Below, piece after piece: positions 32,560 through 40,945 of a DNA stretch of 64,000 nt. How positions within the stretch are numbered: position 1 is the stretch's first letter; the number at the start of each line of letters is the position of its first letter. Where the stretch lies: NCBI GenBank assembly GCA_030685065.1, contig JAUXQH010000147.1, forward strand, positions 1 to 64,000. Direction: 5' to 3'. A program made the position numbers and the translations under genes. The stretch comes from Pseudomonadota bacterium. GTDB lineage: Bacteria; Myxococcota_A; UBA796; SXON01. The notes under the pieces are model-generated. The model was not told the origin of the DNA. It saw only the letters and a program-made list of their open reading frames with translations, and did not search any database.

Positions 32560-33960
32560 GTGCCCCCCTCCACGAAGATCCGCCTCCGCTCCGCCTTGCC
32601 GGCCGTGTGCGCGGCGCTCCTCGCATTCGCCTGCACCGCACCCGAGGCCACGGAGCGAAAGGGCGATCCCGGACGGGCGGACACCGCGACCGTGCCGGAC
32701 ACGGGCACGTCGGAGGACCGAGACACGGCGGACACCGCCGACACGGATCCTTTGCCCGACACCGACACCGACACCGACGATCTGCCGCCGCCGGACGAAT
32801 GTGACGGGGTGGACGACCCTACGAGCCCCGCCTCCTGCCCCGATCCCGGAGCGATGTCCCTCGCGGAGGGCGGCGGGCTGGCCCCCGTGGACGCCGACGG
32901 CTTCGTGCTCGCCGACGAAGATGGCTGGGCAGACGCCGATGCGATCCTGACGGCGCTCGAGCGCACCCTCGATGTGCGAACGGTGGGCGACGTGCTGGCG
33001 AGCGCGAACCGGGACGGAGAGCTCCTCTCGGGGTCCCGCGCGGCAGGCTTCGCCAGCGGGTTCGAATGGAACGCGGGGGACGAGGATGTCACCTACTGGA
33101 TTCCCCAGGGGGTGACCGGCAGCTTCGACGCGGACAGCTCCGGCCGGGTGGATGGGTATTCGGCCCTCCTGGTGTCCTGGCACTACGACCCCGAGGAGGG
33201 GGGCACCGACTACGACAAGGGCGTCCGCGTCAGCTTCGTAGACGTGTCGTCGCCCAGCGTGGTGTCCTATCGCCACGTCCTGCTCGTCGAGCCCACGGGC
33301 ACCCCCGACGCACCTGACTTCGCGGCCGTCCCGGTTCACGCAGGCGGCATGGCTTGGGTGGGGAGCCTGCTGTACGTCGCCGACACCGGCCATGGGCTCC
33401 GGGTGTTCGATCTGTCGCGCATCCTCGAGGTCTCCACCGACGTCGACGACATCGGATGTGACAGCAGCGGCCACTGTACCGCCTGGGACTATCGCTACGT
33501 CCTCCCCCAGGTGAGCCGGTACGTCCTGCCGGAGTGCGGGTGCGACGCCACGTTCTCGTTTGTGAGCGTCGACAGCAGCACCACTCCCCCGTCCCTGGTC
33601 ACGGGCGCCTACGACGCCGACACCATCGAGGGCCTGCTCGTCCGCTGGCCGCTCGACGCCACCACACACCTCCTCGCGGGCGGAGCCTACACGCGGGCCA
33701 CCCAAGCCTTCGTCGCCCAGCAGGACCGCATCCAGGGCGCGGCCTCGCGGGACGGCGATTGGTGGTTGTCGTGCAGCAGCCAGTCCGGAGCGTACGGGCT
33801 CTTGTACGCGACGGCTTCGGGCGTGCCCTCCACGGCGCACTCCTGGGTGGATGGCCCCGAAGACCTGGCGATCGACCCGGGAAACAACTGGCTCTGGTCC
33901 GCGAGTGAGGACGTGGGCGACAGGGCGGTGTTCGCGGTGGAGCTCGCGGAGGTGCGGTAG
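32560..33960 (+). CDS. Large secreted lipoprotein with Asp/Thr-rich linker and beta-propeller-like body
   Basis: The protein has 466 residues from GTG 32560; an in-frame ATG at 32521 is an alternative. The sequence STKIRLRSALPAVCAALLAFAC is a lipoprotein signal with lipobox AFAC. A low-complexity linker rich in TDT/DTG repeats follows (about residues 45-80), then a body with Ca-binding-like Asp motifs (VDADGFVLADEDGWADADA) and several blade-like repeats (VAWVGSLLYVADTGHGLRVFDLS-type, partly shown). This layout is common in myxobacterial surface lipoproteins. The DTxT linker probably spans the envelope. Function is unknown. Confidence 0.7.
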   Translation: MPPSTKIRLRSALPAVCAALLAFACTAPEATERKGDPGRADTATVPDTGTSEDRDTADTADTDPLPDTDTDTDDLPPPDECDGVDDPTSPASCPDPGAMSLAEGGGLAPVDADGFVLADEDGWADADAILTALERTLDVRTVGDVLASANRDGELLSGSRAAGFASGFEWNAGDEDVTYWIPQGVTGSFDADSSGRVDGYSALLVSWHYDPEEGGTDYDKGVRVSFVDVSSPSVVSYRHVLLVEPTGTPDAPDFAAVPVHAGGMAWVGSLLYVADTGHGLRVFDLSRILEVSTDVDDIGCDSSGHCTAWDYRYVLPQVSRYVLPECGCDATFSFVSVDSSTTPPSLVTGAYDADTIEGLLVRWPLDATTHLLAGGAYTRATQAFVAQQDRIQGAASRDGDWWLSCSSQSGAYGLLYATASGVPSTAHSWVDGPEDLAIDPGNNWLWSASEDVGDRAVFAVELAEVR

Positions 33961-33987
33961 CCAGAACGCCCGAGCGCGTTCTGGCTA
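33958..33987. terminator. Perfect 12-bp hairpin between convergent genes
   Basis: TAGCCAGAACGC pairs exactly with GCGTTCTGGCTA around a six-base loop CCGAGC. The TAG stop of the lipoprotein gene is the first three bases of the left arm. The convergent protease gene ends 15 bp further on. No U-tract, but the long perfect stem makes a strong bidirectional terminator candidate. Confidence 0.7.
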
Positions 33988-34002
33988 GTGGCGAAGGGTG
34001 CG

Positions 34003-35160
34003 TCAGGACCCTTCGTCGATCACCACCACCGCCACCGTGGTCGCCATCTCCTTGCCGTCGCGGGTGAACGTGACCTTCACCTCGTCCCCCGCCTTTCTCC
34101 CGTCGAGCGCGGTGTACAGATCGTCGTAGTTGGCGATCGTGTCATCTCCGATGCGCGTGATCACGTCCCCGAGGCGCACCCCCCGCTCGGTGCGGACCAC
34201 GCCGCGGAGCCCGGCCTTGGCCGCGGGTGAGTCGGGCAGGACCTCGAGCACCGCCGCGCCCTTCACGCCGATGCGCTGCGCCGTGCGGGGGTCGACCAGG
34301 CGCACGCCGATGCCGATGAGCTCGACCTTCCCGGTCGCGATCACCTGGTCGACCACCCGCCGAACGGTGGCCACCGGCACCGCGAACCCGATGCCCGCCG
34401 AGCTGCCGCTCTTGCTGTAGATCATCGTGTTCATGCCGATGAGCTGCCCCGCGGAGTCGATGAGCGGACCGCCGGAGTTGCCGGGGTTGATGCTCGCGTC
34501 GGTCTGGACCATCCCCCGAATGGTGACCGCGCCGAAGCCGACCATCTCGCGGTCGAGCGCGCTCACGACGCCGGTGGTGAGCGTGTGGTCGAGCCCGAAC
34601 GGGTTGCCGATCGCGAGCGCCTTCTGGCCGACCTCGGGCGTGTAGCCCTCGGGCGGGAGCCGCAGCGGGATGAGCTTCTCGGGCGGCGCGTCGATCTTGA
34701 GCACCGCGACGTCCTTGCGCTTGTCGCCCCCGACCAGCTTCGCCGGCCACTCGGTCTGATCGTAGAGCGTGACCGTGTAGCTCTTGCCGCCGTCGACCAC
34801 GTGGTAGTTCGTCACGACGTGCCCGTCCCGATCCCAGAGGAACCCCGTGCCGGATCCGGCGGGGACCTCCATCGTGCGGCGGTTCCAGTAGTCGACCACC
34901 ACCTGGGTCTGCGCGACGTACACGGTGCCCGGCGCGGCGGCCCGGAACACGTCGATCGTGTTCTGCTCGTCCTCGATGCGCGCGGAGGGGCCGGGCGGCG
35001 GTACGAGCGGGGTGGGGGCGCCGGGAACCGGGGTGGTCGCCGCGGTGGGGACCGCGGGCGGCGGGGGGCCGGCGGGCGCGGATCCGGGCGGATCTCGAGG
35101 CGAGTCCGCGGAGGCCGTACACGCGGCGACGAGGGCGACGAGCAGCAGGGAACGGAGCAT
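34003..35160 (-). CDS. HtrA/DegP-type trypsin-like serine protease with PDZ domain, lipoprotein
   Basis: The protein has 385 residues. MLRSLLLVALVAACTA is a lipoprotein signal (lipobox VAAC); a Pro/Ala-rich linker follows to about residue 60. The protease domain has the triad His (VVTNYHVVDGG), Asp (KRKDVAVLKID) and Ser (NPGNSGGPLIDSAG), as in HtrA. One C-terminal PDZ domain (VLEVLPDSPAAKAGL, GDVITRIGDDTIANYDDL) recognises unfolded protein termini. It likely acts as an envelope quality-control protease. One PDZ, not two, and a lipoprotein anchor distinguish it from classical DegP. Confidence 0.93.
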   Translation of the reverse strand: MLRSLLLVALVAACTASADSPRDPPGSAPAGPPPPAVPTAATTPVPGAPTPLVPPPGPSARIEDEQNTIDVFRAAAPGTVYVAQTQVVVDYWNRRTMEVPAGSGTGFLWDRDGHVVTNYHVVDGGKSYTVTLYDQTEWPAKLVGGDKRKDVAVLKIDAPPEKLIPLRLPPEGYTPEVGQKALAIGNPFGLDHTLTTGVVSALDREMVGFGAVTIRGMVQTDASINPGNSGGPLIDSAGQLIGMNTMIYSKSGSSAGIGFAVPVATVRRVVDQVIATGKVELIGIGVRLVDPRTAQRIGVKGAAVLEVLPDSPAAKAGLRGVVRTERGVRLGDVITRIGDDTIANYDDLYTALDGRKAGDEVKVTFTRDGKEMATTVAVVVIDEGS

Positions 35161-35232
35161 GGAGGGGCGCCTCGACCGGGCGTTTAACCCTGTTGGCGCC
35201 CGCGATCCCCTCCGCTGGATCCCGACGCTCCG

Positions 35233-36225
35233 CTAGAACCCCGCCTGCATGTGCACCACGATCCCGTGTTCGGGCACATCGGGCGTCGCGTCATCCCAGC
35301 TGCGCTCGTACGTGACGGCGACCGCGACCTTCTCGAGGAAGTCCTTCTCCACGCCCGCGATGAGGCTGGTCGTGGCGTCGTCATCGGTCGCCATGTCCGG
35401 ATCCCAGTGGTCGTACCGGAACACCAGGCCCGCGTACTTCGGGAGGCGCGGGTTGAGCGTGCCGGAGTAGCCCATGCCGCTCGTGGGCCCCTCGATCTTG
35501 CCGAGGACCTCAGCCCATACGAGCAGGCGGGGCATCTGGAAGCCCACCGCACCCGCGTAGATGAACGTCGGGACCGTGGTCGTGGGGTTGCCGGAGTAGG
35601 CCGCGAACGCGGTGATCGGGAGGTCGCGGTCCTCCATCTTGGCGAGCGGGTCGACCGTGATGCGTGCCTGGACGGACTTGCCGGCGTCGATCTCCGGCTT
35701 CGCGTAGCCCTCCCCGTTGACGAGCGAGAGGTTCCAATCGACGAGGCCGTCCCAGTGGTCGCCGAGGAGCGCCACGCCGAGGTCGGCGGTGTCGAGGATC
35801 TTCTCGTTGTCGGCGAAGGACTTGGTGATGTACCGGTTGTCCGTGAAGTTGTCGTAGAAGGAGGTGTACGGCGTGTCGATCATGCCGGCCCGGAGCTCGA
35901 GGGGGCCCAGGTCCTTCACGGCGAGGTACGCGTGCTTGACGAACACCCGGTACCTCGTGTCGAACGTGGCCTCGGTTCCGTCTCCCAATTCGAGGGGCTT
36001 CATCCGGTCCGCGTCGAGCGTGATCCGGGCGGCGAAGCGCTTGCTCATCTTCACGTCGGTGCGCAGGTACACGCGGTCGACCGCGAAGGCGTTTGCACCG
36101 TCGGCGCCGTCCGTGAGGTCGTACTGGTAGCGCGCGAAGATGACGCCGCTCGGCTTGACCACCGGAAACTTGGGCGCTTCGTCCTCGGCATGGGCGAGGG
36201 CGATCGTGAGGGCGAGAAAGGACAC
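35233..36225 (-). CDS. Porin-like outer membrane beta-barrel protein
   Basis: The protein has 330 residues, starting at GTG with GGAGG eight bases upstream. The signal (SFLALTIALAHAE) is followed by PSGVIFARYQYDLTDG, AFAVDRVYLRTDVKMSKRFAARI and many alternating strands (LELRAGMIDTPYTSFYDN, RLLVWAEVLG, YAGLVFRYDHWDPDM) and a terminal Phe (MQAGF). This is the pattern of porin-type barrels with 16 strands or so. No ligand can be inferred. The upstream region holds a strong inverted repeat (36311-36359). Confidence 0.75.
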   Translation of the reverse strand: MSFLALTIALAHAEDEAPKFPVVKPSGVIFARYQYDLTDGADGANAFAVDRVYLRTDVKMSKRFAARITLDADRMKPLELGDGTEATFDTRYRVFVKHAYLAVKDLGPLELRAGMIDTPYTSFYDNFTDNRYITKSFADNEKILDTADLGVALLGDHWDGLVDWNLSLVNGEGYAKPEIDAGKSVQARITVDPLAKMEDRDLPITAFAAYSGNPTTTVPTFIYAGAVGFQMPRLLVWAEVLGKIEGPTSGMGYSGTLNPRLPKYAGLVFRYDHWDPDMATDDDATTSLIAGVEKDFLEKVAVAVTYERSWDDATPDVPEHGIVVHMQAGF

Positions 36226-36310
36226 GGAGAACCTCCAGGTGCGCCGGTCTTACCCACGCCTCACCCGATAGTCATCCCGCCCGCCCGAACGTCACGTAAA
36301 GGTTGACAAA

Positions 36311-36359
36311 GACACGGAAATGTCACGCCCCCCGTGCTGGGCCGTGACGGTTCCGTGTC
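36311..36359. terminator. 17-bp imperfect inverted repeat (hairpin) after the ETF-QO gene
   Basis: GACACGGAAATGTCACG pairs with CGTGACGGTTCCGTGTC with two mismatches around a 15-base loop, and on the minus strand the stem is followed by TTTGTC. It lies downstream of the ETF-ubiquinone oxidoreductase stop and upstream of the porin start, so it could be the terminator of the first or an operator for the second. Confidence 0.5.
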
Positions 36360-36363
36360 GGAA

Positions 36364-36405
36364 AACCAGCGTCACGGGAACCAGCGTCACGGGAACCAGC
36401 GTCAG
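36364..36405. repeat. Tandem 15-bp repeat, 2.8 copies
   Basis: The unit AACCAGCGTCACGGG occurs twice in full and then as AACCAGCGTCAG, whose last bases include the stop codon of the ETF-QO gene (minus strand). The repeat is next to the hairpin at 36311-36359 and shares its GTCACGG core. It is non-coding apart from that stop. Confidence 0.75.
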
Positions 36406-38090
36406 AGGATCCCGTACTCGGGCCCGTTGCCACCCTCCGGCGGCACCCAGGTGATGATCTGGTAGGGATCGCGGATGTCGCACGTCTTGCAGTGCACGCA
36501 GTTCGAGAAGTCGATCTGCAGCTCGGCGCGCCCCGTCACCGGGTTGGGGTGCATGTTGTAGACCTGCGCCGGGCAGAACCGGGTGCAGGGGTTGCCGTAC
36601 TCCTCGGCGCAGATCGTGGCGCAGATCTCGCGGTCGACCACCTTGAGGTGGGAGGGCTGCTTCTCTTCGTGCTTCGTGCCCGAGTGGTACACGTCCGTGA
36701 GCTTGTCCACCAGGTAGACGTTGTCGAACACGACCTCGTCCCGGGCGGGCATCCCCTTGTGGCCGTGCACGTGGGAGACCTTCTTCATGTGCTCGAAGTC
36801 GGCGTCGAACGGCTTGATGTCCTTGCCGGGGCCGAACACCATCGCCATGCCGACGCTCGCCATGCCGCCGATCACGCCCTTGTCGAAGCCGGCGTGGAAG
36901 TTCTTGGCGGGCTCCATCTCCTCGCGGATCCAGCTCCCGTCCACCCGCGTCTTGAACTCGGCGAGCACGGCCTCGGAGGAGTCCCCGCGGCGCAGGGCGT
37001 CGAACGCGGTCTCGGCGGCCAACATGCCCGTCTTCATGGAGAGGTGGATGCCCTTGATCCGGGCGGGGTTGAGGAAGCTCGCCGAGTCGCCGACGATCAT
37101 CGCGCCGTCCGCGTAGAGCTTCGGGATCGAGGCCCAGCCGCCCACGGTCACGGCCTTGGCGCCGTACTTCACGACCTTGCCCGCGCCGAGCTTCTTGCGC
37201 ATGTAGGGATGCGCCTTGAGCTTCTGCAGGAGGTAGTGCGCGTCCATCGCGGGGTCCTTCGCGCCGAGCTCGACGAGCAGGCCGATCGCGTACTTGTCGT
37301 CCGCCATGGCGTACACGAAGGCGCCGCCGAAGGTCTGCAGATCGAGCGGGTAGCCGAGGGTGAGGATGACCTCGCCCTTCTTGACCGTGCCCGGCGGCAT
37401 CTCGATGACCTCCTTCACCCCGATCTCGTAGACCTGGGGCTGGGAGTCCTTGTCGAGGCCGAGGCGGTTGATGAGTTGCCGGGCGAGCGTGCCGCGCGGC
37501 CCCTCGCCGAGGATGGTCACCTTGGCCATGATGTCGATGCCGGCCTCGAAGGTCGACTTGGGCTGCCCGTCGGGCCCGATGCCCTTGTCGCCGGTGCGGA
37601 CGCCGATCACGCGGTCACCGTCCCACAGCAGCTGGACGCCGGCGAACCCGGAGAAGAGCATGAGCCCCTTCTCCTCGGCCTTGGCCGCCAGCCACTTCTG
37701 CAGCTTGGCGATGGAGATGATGGGGCTGCCGTGGTCTTCCATGCCGGGGGGCATCAGCGGGGCGGGGAACGCCATCGTCTTGGTGAGGACGACGAAGGTC
37801 TCCTCTTCGACGTGCCGCTCCACGAAGGGGGCATCGCCCTTCTCCCAGCCGGGGAGGAGCTCGTCGAGCGCGCGGGTGTCGAGCACGGCGCCGGAGATGG
37901 CGTGGCTGCCGATCTCGCTGCCCTTGTCCATCAACGCGATGGTGGGCTCCTCGATCCGGGCGCCCGGACCCCCCGCGTCGATGGCGTCGTTGTGGGCTTG
38001 GATGAGGTCCAACAGGCGGATGGCGCCGGCGAGGCAGGCGGGGCCGCCGCCGACGAACAGGACATCCACGGGCATCGCTTCGCGTTGCAT
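36402..38090 (-). CDS. Electron transfer flavoprotein-ubiquinone oxidoreductase (ETF-QO)
   Basis: The protein has 562 residues from ATG 38090, with a GGAG upstream; the frame extends 26 codons further but without support. It transfers electrons from ETF (fatty acid and amino acid oxidation) to ubiquinone at the inner membrane. Features: FAD motif VDVLFVGGGPACLAGAIRL, SHAISGAVLDTRAL, GEGPRGTLARQL, IVGDSASFLNPARIKGIH, and the C-terminal ferredoxin 4Fe-4S motif CTRFCPAQVY with NCVHCKTCDIRDP. Length agrees with bacterial and mitochondrial ETF-QO. It stands alone, not beside etfAB. Confidence 0.96.
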   Translation of the reverse strand: MQREAMPVDVLFVGGGPACLAGAIRLLDLIQAHNDAIDAGGPGARIEEPTIALMDKGSEIGSHAISGAVLDTRALDELLPGWEKGDAPFVERHVEEETFVVLTKTMAFPAPLMPPGMEDHGSPIISIAKLQKWLAAKAEEKGLMLFSGFAGVQLLWDGDRVIGVRTGDKGIGPDGQPKSTFEAGIDIMAKVTILGEGPRGTLARQLINRLGLDKDSQPQVYEIGVKEVIEMPPGTVKKGEVILTLGYPLDLQTFGGAFVYAMADDKYAIGLLVELGAKDPAMDAHYLLQKLKAHPYMRKKLGAGKVVKYGAKAVTVGGWASIPKLYADGAMIVGDSASFLNPARIKGIHLSMKTGMLAAETAFDALRRGDSSEAVLAEFKTRVDGSWIREEMEPAKNFHAGFDKGVIGGMASVGMAMVFGPGKDIKPFDADFEHMKKVSHVHGHKGMPARDEVVFDNVYLVDKLTDVYHSGTKHEEKQPSHLKVVDREICATICAEEYGNPCTRFCPAQVYNMHPNPVTGRAELQIDFSNCVHCKTCDIRDPYQIITWVPPEGGNGPEYGIL

Positions 38091-38191
38091 CAGGGCGGCT
38101 CCGGTCTTGAGGCTAATTCTGAGGCGCCATTCATAACGGGTCCGTCGCGATCGGTCGACGCCGCGCACGGGGCGGGCTAGCCTCGCCGCCG

Positions 38192-38836
38192 ATGTCCACC
38201 AAGCTCAAGATCCTGACCATCCTCACGACGTTGCTCGTCCTCGTCGACCAACTCACGAAGGTGTGGACCGTGCGGGCGCTCCGCTACAGCGGCCAGAGCC
38301 TGACGCCCCACACGTGGAACGGTCTGAAGCAGCTCGGCTACGACCCGGACAGCCCCGAGGAGATCCAGGTCATTCCAGGCTTCCTCTCGCTCATCCACGC
38401 GCAGAACCCCGGCGCGGCGATGGGGATGCTCGTGAGCTTCGAGCACCGGATGTGGGTGTTCCTGGTCTTCACGGTGGTGGCGGTCGGCGTCTTGATCAGC
38501 ATGTACCGGCAGCTCCCGGACAATGATCGCTTCCAGTCCGCCACGATCGCGCTCATCCTCTCGGGCGCCGTCGGCAACGCCATCGATCGCGTGCACAAGC
38601 AGACCGTGACCGACTTCATCCGTGTCTACACCGACGCCCCCGCGGCGAAGGCCTGGCTGATCGGCAACTTCCGCACCGCCGAGTGGCCCACCTTCAACGT
38701 CGCCGATGCCGCGATCGTCGTCGGCGTCGCGATGTACCTGATCCAGTACCTCTTCTTCGAGAGGGACAAGGACATCGGCAACGCCGGGAAGAGCCCGCTG
38801 GACGAGGCCGAGGGTACACCCGGCGCCCCCTCGTAG
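38192..38836 (+). CDS. lspA: Lipoprotein signal peptidase (signal peptidase II)
   Basis: The protein has 214 residues with four membrane helices. The two catalytic Asp motifs are present: GAVGNAIDRVHKQTVTDFI and WPTFNVADAAIVVGVA. The substrate region IHAQNPGAAMGML is also typical. Common LspA is about 165 residues; this one has an extra loop near residues 35-65 (TPHTWNGLKQLGYDPDSPE) and an extension near the catalytic sites, a form seen in myxobacteria. It removes signal peptides of diacylglyceryl-modified prolipoproteins. The gene is 12 bp before lgt, the preceding step in the pathway, so the two form an operon. Confidence 0.94.
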   Translation: MSTKLKILTILTTLLVLVDQLTKVWTVRALRYSGQSLTPHTWNGLKQLGYDPDSPEEIQVIPGFLSLIHAQNPGAAMGMLVSFEHRMWVFLVFTVVAVGVLISMYRQLPDNDRFQSATIALILSGAVGNAIDRVHKQTVTDFIRVYTDAPAAKAWLIGNFRTAEWPTFNVADAAIVVGVAMYLIQYLFFERDKDIGNAGKSPLDEAEGTPGAPS

Positions 38837-38848
38837 CGCGGGGGGCGC

Positions 38849-39685
38849 GTGCATCCGGTCCTGTTCTCGATCGCCGGCTTCGAGGTGCACACCTACGGGG
38901 TCCTGGCGGGGGTCGGGTTTCTCTTCGGGGTCACCGGCGCGGCGATCCTCGGCTCGCGCCCCGGCCCACGCGGCGGGTTCTCGTGGGACTTCTTGTGGGA
39001 CCTCGCGATCGTCCTCATCGTGGGCGCGGTGGTCGGATCCCGCCTGGAGTACGTACGCACACGATGGGCGCAGTACGCCGCCTCTCCGGTGGAGATCCTC
39101 GATCTACGCGATGGTGGCCTGGTCTTCTACGGCGGCCTCATCGGCGCGGTGCTCTCGGCGCTCGTCTACATCCGCTGGCGGCGGCAGTCGGCCTGGCGGG
39201 TGCTCGATCTGTACGCGCCGTTCATCGTGCTCGGGCACGCGCTCGGGCGCCTCGGCTGCTTCGCCGCGGGCTGCTGCTACGGCGCCCCGACCGATCTCCC
39301 CTGGGCGGTCGTGTACCCGATGGGGGGCAAGCCCCCCGGGGGCGTGCCCCTGCACCCGACCCAGCTCTACGAGGTGCTCGCCAACGTGCTCATCGGGGGG
39401 GTGCTGCTCGCGGTGCGGGCGCGCGGCCCACGCGGCGGCGCGACGAACGGTGACGGCCTGACCTTCGCCGCGCTGCTGCTCCTGTACCCCGCGTTCCGCA
39501 GCGTGAACGAGCTGTTCCGGGGGGATGGGATCCGCGGCGCCGCGGTCGGTGGGGTGGCGGCGGGCGGCCTCACCAACGGGCAGGCGATCTCGGTGGCGCT
39601 GTTCGCGATCGGGCTCGTCATCGCGTGGGCGCGGTGGCCGCGGGGGAGCCCGGACCCCGCGATCGCCGCCGACCAGCCCGACTAA
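38849..39685 (+). CDS. lgt: Prolipoprotein diacylglyceryl transferase
   Basis: The protein has 278 residues with about seven membrane helices, starting at GTG. Diagnostic motifs: HTYGVLAGVGFLFG, the Lgt signature GRLGCFAAGCCYG (usually H.lGR.GCF..GCCyG) and HPTQLYE. It attaches diacylglyceryl to the lipobox Cys of prolipoproteins in the inner membrane, before LspA acts. The window encodes many lipoproteins, which are its substrates. GTG lies 12 bp after the lspA stop. The loop after GCCYG (MGGKPPGG) is typical for the family. Confidence 0.95.
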   Translation: MHPVLFSIAGFEVHTYGVLAGVGFLFGVTGAAILGSRPGPRGGFSWDFLWDLAIVLIVGAVVGSRLEYVRTRWAQYAASPVEILDLRDGGLVFYGGLIGAVLSALVYIRWRRQSAWRVLDLYAPFIVLGHALGRLGCFAAGCCYGAPTDLPWAVVYPMGGKPPGGVPLHPTQLYEVLANVLIGGVLLAVRARGPRGGATNGDGLTFAALLLLYPAFRSVNELFRGDGIRGAAVGGVAAGGLTNGQAISVALFAIGLVIAWARWPRGSPDPAIAADQPD

Positions 39686-39698
39686 TCGAGCGGCTCGA

Positions 39699-40319
39699 CT
39701 AATACTGCGCGGTGAGCTCGATGGTGTCGATGCGGGCGTGATCGCCGGCGGGCTCGATGCGCGCGAGCGTCACCTTGCCGGTGCTCACCGCCATGACCAC
39801 GAGGCCCTGATCCGCGAGGATGCTGCCGGGGGAGACCACGCGCTCCTCGCCCGAGGAGAGGCCGAGGATCGCGCGCGGGGGCTGGGCCTGCGGGATGGTG
39901 GAGAGCAGGCGCACGGGCCACTGCACGAGGGACGGGAGCCCGACGGGCGCGGGAGCAGCGGGCGCCGCGAGGGCGGCCACGGGGGCGGCGACCGCCGACG
40001 GAGCGGGGCCTTCGAGCGTCGCAGCGTCGACCCCGGCCGCGGTGACCATGCCCGAGGCGAGATCGCCCACGGCGAGCTCCTCGCTCGAGAGCACCAGCGG
40101 AGGCTCGGAAGGAAAGGTGAACGCGGGGTCGGTGGGCTCCGTCGCGCTCGGGCCCGCGGCACTCGGAGCGGTCGCGACCGGCGCGCGGGGCGCGGGCGCG
40201 AAGATGTCGCCGCGGCTCTCCATCGGCTCACAACCGGGGAGCGCGGCGCCGAAGCACGCGACCGCCGCGAAGAGCCGGAGCCACGCGGGGGCGAGGGGAG
40301 CAGTGCGGTCGGACGACAT
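39699..40319 (-). CDS. Lipoprotein with Ala/Pro linker, PilP-like C-terminal domain
   Basis: The protein has 206 residues. LRLFAAVACFGAALPGCEP is a lipoprotein signal with lipobox LPGC. A Pro/Ala/Thr-rich linker follows (about residues 35-130), then a compact C-terminal domain: PRAILGLSSGEERVVSPGSILADQGLVVMAVSTGKVTLARI (partly shown). The G..-V..G..l...g..v..I....v.l pattern resembles PilP/GspC homology-region domains of type IV pilus and type II secretion systems, but no pilus genes adjoin it. The resemblance is by pattern only and should be checked with a profile search. Confidence 0.6.
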   Translation of the reverse strand: MSSDRTAPLAPAWLRLFAAVACFGAALPGCEPMESRGDIFAPAPRAPVATAPSAAGPSATEPTDPAFTFPSEPPLVLSSEELAVGDLASGMVTAAGVDAATLEGPAPSAVAAPVAALAAPAAPAPVGLPSLVQWPVRLLSTIPQAQPPRAILGLSSGEERVVSPGSILADQGLVVMAVSTGKVTLARIEPAGDHARIDTIELTAQY

Positions 40320-40331
40320 CCGGGTAGTCTA

Positions 40332-40811
40332 ATGGAGTCGGCGGGGTGGAGCGTAGACCAGTGGCTGTTGTTCGCGGTCGGGTTCGGGGCGGCCACGTGC
40401 TTGTGGATCGGCCTCGCCTGGATTCCCCACCGCCTTGCCCCCGTGAACGCATTGCGCGCGTTCGCTTCCGCGCGTGGCGCGCGGGTGCGGGGAGACGGCC
40501 GTGTGGAGCCCCTCTCCATCCTCGGCGTGGCCCGCGGGCGCCCCTTCACCGTGACCTGGCAGCGCCCGGCCGGCGGGGGAGACGTCCTGCTCGTCGGGGT
40601 GGACTGCCTGGTGGCCGACGGGGCGGTGGCGGCGGGCGACGAAGCGGGCGGCGTCACGTCCGCGGAGGGGGACGCCCTGGTCACGCGGTGGGTGCGCCCC
40701 GGCGCGGACGTGTTGGAGCCGGCGCGCCTCGGGGAGATCGTGGACGCGCTCGCACAGATGGCGGAGGAGCTGGAGGCGGCCCACCCCTCGTTCGAGGAGG
40801 AGCCCGAGTAG
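40332..40811 (+). CDS. Membrane-anchored protein of unknown function
   Basis: The protein has 159 residues. An N-terminal helix (WLLFAVGFGAATCLWIGLAWI) anchors it to the membrane, with the rest in the cytoplasm or periplasm. The body has LSILGVARGRPFTVTWQRP, VDCLVADG and an acidic tail (AEELEAAHPSFEEEPE). No catalytic motif or family is recognised. The start at ATG 40332 is 12 bp from the divergent lipoprotein gene start, so the two share a very short promoter region. Confidence 0.55.
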   Translation: MESAGWSVDQWLLFAVGFGAATCLWIGLAWIPHRLAPVNALRAFASARGARVRGDGRVEPLSILGVARGRPFTVTWQRPAGGGDVLLVGVDCLVADGAVAAGDEAGGVTSAEGDALVTRWVRPGADVLEPARLGEIVDALAQMAEELEAAHPSFEEEPE

Positions 40812-40945
40812 AGCACCTGGCCCATGGCGCCGCCGAGCAATCGCGCCCTCGCTCTTTCGGGTGTCCCAAGTTGCGTTGAATCGTTCACCCGCTTGTCCGC
40901 ATGCGGACGCACTCCGAGCACCGCGCGCTCGCCGGGCTACGATAG

